Assembly: GCA_021234155.1 (NCBI GenBank)
Contig: JAJEKV010000024.1
Coordinates: forward strand, 11,444,913 to 11,508,912
Direction: 5' to 3'
DNA length: 64,000 nt
Source of the DNA: Isoetes taiwanensis
Taxonomy: Eukaryota > Streptophyta > Lycopodiopsida > Isoetales > Isoetaceae
Under the pieces are notes generated by a model. The model had not been told where the DNA came from and searched no databases. It was given only the letters and a program-made list of their open reading frames with translations. Position numbers and translations under genes: made by a program. Positions 59,346 through 64,000 of the stretch are shown piece after piece (within the stretch, counting starts at the first letter, position 1; every line of letters begins with the position of its first letter).

Positions 59346-60242
59346 ATGGCTAGCAGGTTTGGTGCTAATCTGTTGAGCACAGTGGAAGTGTATAATGGAG
59401 GTTCTGGCTTCCAAATCTGGAAGGACTCCATAAAACACATTTTAGAGGTGGAAGAGTTATGGGATTATGTTAATCCCAGTAGTCAGATTGAAGTGTATGC
59501 TGCTGAGAAAACAGGTGATTCTGGATCATCTGTAAATGCTGGTGGTGGAGACTCTGATAAAACAAAGGCAGCTGGACCAAGTGATAGCACTAAAGGAAAA
59601 TCAGAGTATGCAAAAATTAAAGAGGCTCAGGGCATTATTCTATGCAAAGTGAGCCCGACTATCAGGTTGAAGATAAGGGGAATGACACCCAAAGAGATGT
59701 GGAAGTATTTAATAAGACAATACGAGGTTAAGAGTTCCTCACAGATTGATCTTTTGGAAAGGGAATTGAGAGGTTTGAAACTGCAGGAAGATGGAGATGT
59801 GTCAGAATATTTCAATAACTTTGACAATATTATAGCTGATTTGGCAGGAGCTGGAGTGAGTATATCAGATACTAGCCAAGTTCTTCAAATTTCCAGATCT
59901 GTGATTGACAATGATAATCTGTCATTGTTTATCAGGAATATGAGCAAGACTAGGGAAGAAGCTGAAAGGATCCTGAGAACCGAGTTTGAGCAAAGAAAAT
60001 TAATGAAAGAGAAAGAAGAATCCAGTGAAATACTGTTTGCAGGCAAAGGGAACAAAGGAGATAAAATTAAATGCTTTCATTGTCATGAGTATGGTCATAT
60101 GAAGAATGATTGCCCGAAATATAAGGCTGAATATAAAGCTGAGTTCTATTGCTACAATTGTGGTGGCAGGGGCCACATGGCTGCTAAGTGTTCAACCCTA
60201 AAGGAATATGCTAAAGGAAGAGGCCGAGGAAGAGAATTATGA
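59346..60242 (+). CDS. Copia C3 gag (capsid/nucleocapsid)
   Basis: It starts at the ATG at 59346, 23 bases after the PBS start, and is open for 298 codons. The capsid part carries an acidic, Gly/Ser-rich insert (about residues 55-80). The two CCHC knuckles (CFHCHEYGHMKNDC and CYNCGGRGHMAAKC) are near the C-terminus, then GRGRG. The TGA at 60240 replaces a CAG seen in C2 at 34080, and C2 is open for a further ~45 codons to the T7 junction. This stop is therefore either a point change or a base-calling error at a CAG site. Gag would form particles and package the element RNA. The start is supported by conservation with C2. Confidence 0.85.
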   Translation: MASRFGANLLSTVEVYNGGSGFQIWKDSIKHILEVEELWDYVNPSSQIEVYAAEKTGDSGSSVNAGGGDSDKTKAAGPSDSTKGKSEYAKIKEAQGIILCKVSPTIRLKIRGMTPKEMWKYLIRQYEVKSSSQIDLLERELRGLKLQEDGDVSEYFNNFDNIIADLAGAGVSISDTSQVLQISRSVIDNDNLSLFIRNMSKTREEAERILRTEFEQRKLMKEKEESSEILFAGKGNKGDKIKCFHCHEYGHMKNDCPKYKAEYKAEFYCYNCGGRGHMAAKCSTLKEYAKGRGRGREL

Positions 60243-60370
60243 GGTGGAAGGTTTCAGAACACTAGAGGAAGAGGTGGTAGAAAGCAAACAGGGATTCACA
60301 TTGCCACTGAAGAAAATAAACAGGAAGACAAAGGAGAGGATGATGAAAATGAGGTAAGCAAATCTTTTTT

Positions 60371-61228
60371 TCTGTTTTAGAAAAGGATGTTGAAGCTGAG
60401 AATATTACTAACACAATTGTAGTTGATAGTGGAGCTGAGAGATCAGTAGTGCAATCATTGGAGCTGCTCAAGGATATTAACAAGAATTGCACTAAAAAGG
60501 TCCAAGTTGGAAGTGGAGAGCTACTTGAAGCAGAAGGGAGTGGACTGCTGCAACTTTGGGATCTTGAAGGGAATTTAGTTGATATAGCAAATGTCTTATG
60601 CATTCCAGGACTTGTTAAAAATTTAATTTCAGTCAGTCAGTTGGTAGATTTGGGGTATCGAGTCAATTTTGACTCAAATGGTTGTAAGATTTTCCTTGAT
60701 AATAAATTAAAGTTTTATGCTCAAAGATGTGGAAATCTCTTTCAGTTGAATCACATGACGTTTGATAGCATCAATGCTGCAACAGTTCCAAACCAAGAAC
60801 TTTGGCACAACAGGTTGGGACACACCCATTATAACAACATCAAATTTATGGCACAACAGGGTTGGATTGACTGTGATAAGGCTGAAAGTAAAAATCAGTT
60901 GTGTGAGGGCTGCATGCTAGGCAAAATAAATAGATTGCCTTTTACAAAATCAAAGCATAAGACCAACAATGTGCTGGAATTGGTTCATACAGATTTGTGT
61001 GGACCCTTAAATGTGAAAAGTAGAACAAACAAGAGATATTTCATCACCTTTATTGATGATTATAGCAGAAAATGCAAAGTCTATTGCTTAGCAAGGAAAT
61101 CACAAGCATTGAATGCTTTTAAGCAATATGTAATGGAAGTTGAAAGGGAAACAGGTTGCAAACTCAAGTGCATAAGGTCAGATAGAGGTGGAGAATATCT
61201 ATCTGCTAAATTTAAAAGTTTTGTATAG
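60371..61228 (+). CDS. Copia C3 protease and N-terminal integrase
   Basis: Effectively identical to 34212-35069: DSGA protease motif, WHNRLGH/CEGC zinc finger, HTDLCGP and SDRGGEY integrase residues. It opens after the same T7 run (60365-60371) and breaks at the same four-T run in integrase (61219-61222). It would be expressed only as part of Gag-Pol. Confidence 0.85.
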   Translation, partial: SVLEKDVEAENITNTIVVDSGAERSVVQSLELLKDINKNCTKKVQVGSGELLEAEGSGLLQLWDLEGNLVDIANVLCIPGLVKNLISVSQLVDLGYRVNFDSNGCKIFLDNKLKFYAQRCGNLFQLNHMTFDSINAATVPNQELWHNRLGHTHYNNIKFMAQQGWIDCDKAESKNQLCEGCMLGKINRLPFTKSKHKTNNVLELVHTDLCGPLNVKSRTNKRYFITFIDDYSRKCKVYCLARKSQALNAFKQYVMEVERETGCKLKCIRSDRGGEYLSAKFKSFV

Positions 61229-63571
61229 CCAATGGAATAAGAAGACAACTAACTTGCAGGTACACACCACAACAAAACGGAGTTGCAGAAAGAAAGAACG
61301 TAACACTCTTGGATGCAAAGGAGGGACAATGCTCAAGCACGCTGGACTGCCAAACTACCTTTGGGAGGAAGCTCTTAAATCTGCAGCCCTGATACAAAAT
61401 AACCTGCCTACTCGAGTTTTAAAAGGTAAGACTCCTATCATGATGTGGTCTGGATGTGATGATAAACCAAACTTTTGATTTGTTTAAAGTATATGGATGT
61501 CTAGCCTATACTCATGTCCCTACCGAAATGAGGAAAAATTGGATAATAAGGCGTAGATTGGATTTCTCATTGATATGATGAAGAGACAAAAGGGTACAGA
61601 TCTTTGTACCAAACAAAACAGATTGTTATCGCCAGAGACATTGTCTTTGATGAATAGACTTTGTATAAGGAAAGAAATCTGAAAATTGAGAACAAGGAGG
61701 ATAAGCCAAAAACGGTCAAACAAGTGAAGTTTGAAGTAGATACGTAATCTGATGATGAAATGGCGCGATCAAAGTGACAATCTAGGCTCTAGCAAAGAAT
61801 GAAGAACAAGCTGATGATGCTACACCTGGAACTGAGATGCAAACTGAGCAAACTTTTAGAAGAAGGAAAACTCAAGCTGAAAAATTATTGGAAGAAGCAA
61901 AAATTAACACAGGAGAATATGGGAGAACAGAACATGGAAGAAGTAGGAGATTGGAAAATGTTGAACAAATCATGGCCATCTTAGAGGATGACATTGTACC
62001 TGCAAATTTTGAAGATGCAATGGAAGTTGAAAACAATGATAAATGGTTACAGGCTATGAAGGATGAGTTAGAATCATTTAAACAAACAGGCACCTATGAC
62101 TTAGTAGATCTCCCTGAGAAACAAAACGTGGTGGGATGCAAATGGTTATATAAAATAAAAACAGGTGCAGATGGAAATAAGAAATACAAAGCCAGATTAG
62201 TTGCACAAGGGTTCACCCAAAGGAAGGGAGTTGATTATGATGAGACTTATTCACCAATAGTGAAGTTGACCGGGTTTAAGATTATTGATTAGCATGGCAA
62301 ATTGTTTGAATCTTGAATTGCATCATATGGATGGATAAAACAGCCTTTTTAAATGCAAACTTAGAGGAGGACATTTATATGAAACAGGCACCTGGGTTCG
62401 AACATGGAAATGACAAAGTATGGAAGTTAAAAAAGGCTGTATATGGATTAAAACAATCCCCAAGGGAATGGTATGCTTGCATTGATAGCTTTCTTAGAGA
62501 GCGGGGTTTTATGAAATTCAGAAATGATGGTAACTTGTATAAATACCAAAGGGATAAAAGGTATTGCATAATTGCTCTTTTTTGTAGACGATTGTATTAT
62601 GGCAAAGAATCGACATGGACATGATGAATCATTGCAAGGGCATTTTGAAATCCAGATTTCAAATGACTGACCTTGGTGAATTAAAGAAGTTTCTAGGAAT
62701 TGAAGTGGAAAGAAACAGGAAAAGCAAGGTTATTACGCTGTTGCAAAGAAATCATATTGATAACATGGTTAAAAGGTTCAGATTGGAAGATGCAAAAACA
62801 AAGAAAAAAACACCACTAGAGACAGGACATAGACTTACAAAGAGAGATGACATTTCGTAGAAGGAAAGGATTGAAATGGAGAACATACCCTATCGCGCTA
62901 TAATTGATGCTTATTGTATATCACAAACAATACCAGCCGGACATTGCATATGCAAGAAACATACTTAAGCAGGAGAGGAATCATAACCCTACCAAAAGCC
63001 ATTGGAATGCAAAGAAAACGTGTTCTAAGATATCTCAAGGGTACAAGAAATCAAGGGATTACCTATGATGCGTAAAAGTCAAACCTTGGAGGCATTTTGT
63101 GATTCGACCGGGCTGGTGATCTAAGCTCAAGGAAATCCACATCGGTTTGCAACATATTTTGGAGGAGGAATAATATCCCTGAAAATGCAAAAAACAGGAG
63201 CAATAGCCATGTCATCCGCTGAAGCGTAATATGCAAGCAGCAAAGATTAGTTTCAAAGGAAATAGTTTGGCTAAGAAGGTTGTTAGAGGAGTTTGATTGC
63301 ATACGAGAAGTTCAACCATAATATATTCTCGACCAAAGTTGCATAGCTATAATCAAAAATCCTATCAAGCATGAGAGGACCAAACATATTGAACTTAGCA
63401 TGCACTTCATTCGAGATTTGGCGTGAGAAGAAAATAATTGAAATGAGGTTCATAAGTACGATGAGCAAATAGCGCACATTTTCACCAAGGCACTTCCAGA
63501 GCCTAAGCACCGCTATTTGAAGGAGAAACCGAAAAATAACGTAAATTACCGATGTGAGCAAGTTATCATAA
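61222..63571 (+). pseudogene. Copia C3 integrase end, RT and RNase H (many frame breaks)
   Basis: Clean pieces: integrase end 61222-61478, RT start 61837-62292, RT core 62313-62624 ([12 protein letters not shown] present) and RT end 62615-62860. The catalytic VDD region near 62585 is broken by one extra T. RNase H from 62930 is heavily altered, mostly at positions where C2 has CAG or CTG. The shared in-frame TAG is at about 61653. It ends at TAA 63569-63571. Confidence 0.85.
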
Positions 63572-63682
63572 GTCTCGAAAATTTATTGCGATAGATGACT
63601 TATAGGTGAGTCTATGTTGCATAGTTATATGATGATTGATCAAGTAAGTGATAAGTTGCGTAAATATTTAATGAAGGAGGAA

Positions 63683-64000
63683 TGTTGAAATTGCGATCAT
63701 TACAATATTTCCTCGAAAGCACGTATATTAAGGAGATCTTGTGCAAAGATGATCGTGGGATTAAGGTAGTCCTCAAGAAGTTGAAGTTTTGAATAGTTGC
63801 CCTATGTAAACATTGAAATTATGTTTAAAGGGTTGATTCAAAACCATAGTGGTTCAAACATGACACTAGGTCAAAGTGTCAAATATTATATGCAAAATCG
63901 TGGGTTATTTTTGAAGATTAAGCAAACGGTCGGGCCCGAACTTCGCACAAATTCCTCGAGGCAAAACCACCACCAGATAAATTCTATTTTAAGTGCGGAA
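63683..64000 (+). repeat. Copia C3 3' LTR (partial, cut by the window end)
   Basis: It starts tgttgaaattgcgatc after the PPT gaaggaggaa. At least eight CAG or CTG positions of the clean LTR are altered in the first 310 bp. Confidence 0.88.

Larger units (their letters stand above)
58727..64000 (+). mobile_element. Ty1/Copia retrotransposon C3 (cut by the window end)
   Basis: The 5' LTR at 58727-59321 starts cgttgaaa where C2 has tgttgaaa: the ctg spanning the TSD/LTR junction reads ccg. The PBS is at 59323-59334, gag is better preserved than in C2, protease/integrase are as in C2, RT/RNase H are noisy, the PPT is at 63673-63682, and the 3' LTR starts at 63683 and is cut at 64000. The left flank (taaac) and site are the same as for C2, so this is the next macro-repeat copy. 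Confidence 0.92.

Noticed and set aside
1-64000. Repeat-induced point mutation or deamination as the cause of the copy differences
   Set aside because: Most changes are CAG/CTG-specific indels and multi-base replacements, not C-to-T or G-to-A transitions.

Overview
The window is repeat-rich nuclear DNA from a plant. The reasons are Ty1/Copia and large LTR retrotransposons primed by initiator tRNA-Met, a small plastid rpoC2-like fragment, AT-rich intergenic sequence, and almost no single-copy coding DNA. I found no intact cellular gene, CRISPR array or rRNA gene. The species cannot be told from the sequence.

Layout. Nearly everything belongs to a nested, duplicated array of a few monomers that share the same ~280-bp head, which follows the motif gccatgatcttcgg. 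I call them I, I', II (the continuation of I) and III. A Copia element (C) sits at a III/I' boundary with a 5-bp TAAAC duplication. A 5'-truncated form (C') was made by a later tandem duplication. The order is: I 1-1835; C' 1836-4984; I' 4985-6798; I 6799-8640; II 8641-14180; IIIa 14181-18255; a 10.6-kb LTR element 18256-28846; IIIb 28847-32569; C 32570-38119; I' 38120-39933; I 39934-42970 (with a 1.2-kb GC-rich insertion); C' 42971-46132; I' 46133-47955; I 47956-49790; II 49791-55034; III 55035-58726; C 58727 to the window end. From 32570 the order repeats at 58727, so the macro-period is about 26.16 kb. The first part of the window is an earlier copy of that unit, with III duplicated and a large LTR element inserted.

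Mobile elements. The Copia family has gag (two zinc knuckles), protease, integrase, reverse transcriptase and RNase H. The copies share a T7 gag/pol frame change, a one-base frameshift in integrase and one in-frame TAG. The 10.6-kb element at 18256-28846 has 1.8-kb LTRs, a 5-bp TATTG duplication, a PBS and a PPT, but no recognisable gag or pol (LARD-like). Its leader holds a ~190-bp tandem repeat (x3), then a ~151-bp tandem repeat (x5) in which each monomer carries tRNA-like A and B boxes on the minus strand. A related LTR lies antisense in both copies of block II. Block III carries a 547-bp foldback element.

Data quality. Differences between copies are concentrated at CAG and CTG trinucleotides, which repeatedly appear as CG, CGT, CAAAG, CCG or CTCG, and they come in patches. 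This looks like long-read miscalling at plant CHG (CWG) methylation sites rather than biological decay. Many frameshifts reported here may be sequencing artefacts, and the affected patches may be an accidental record of methylated DNA.
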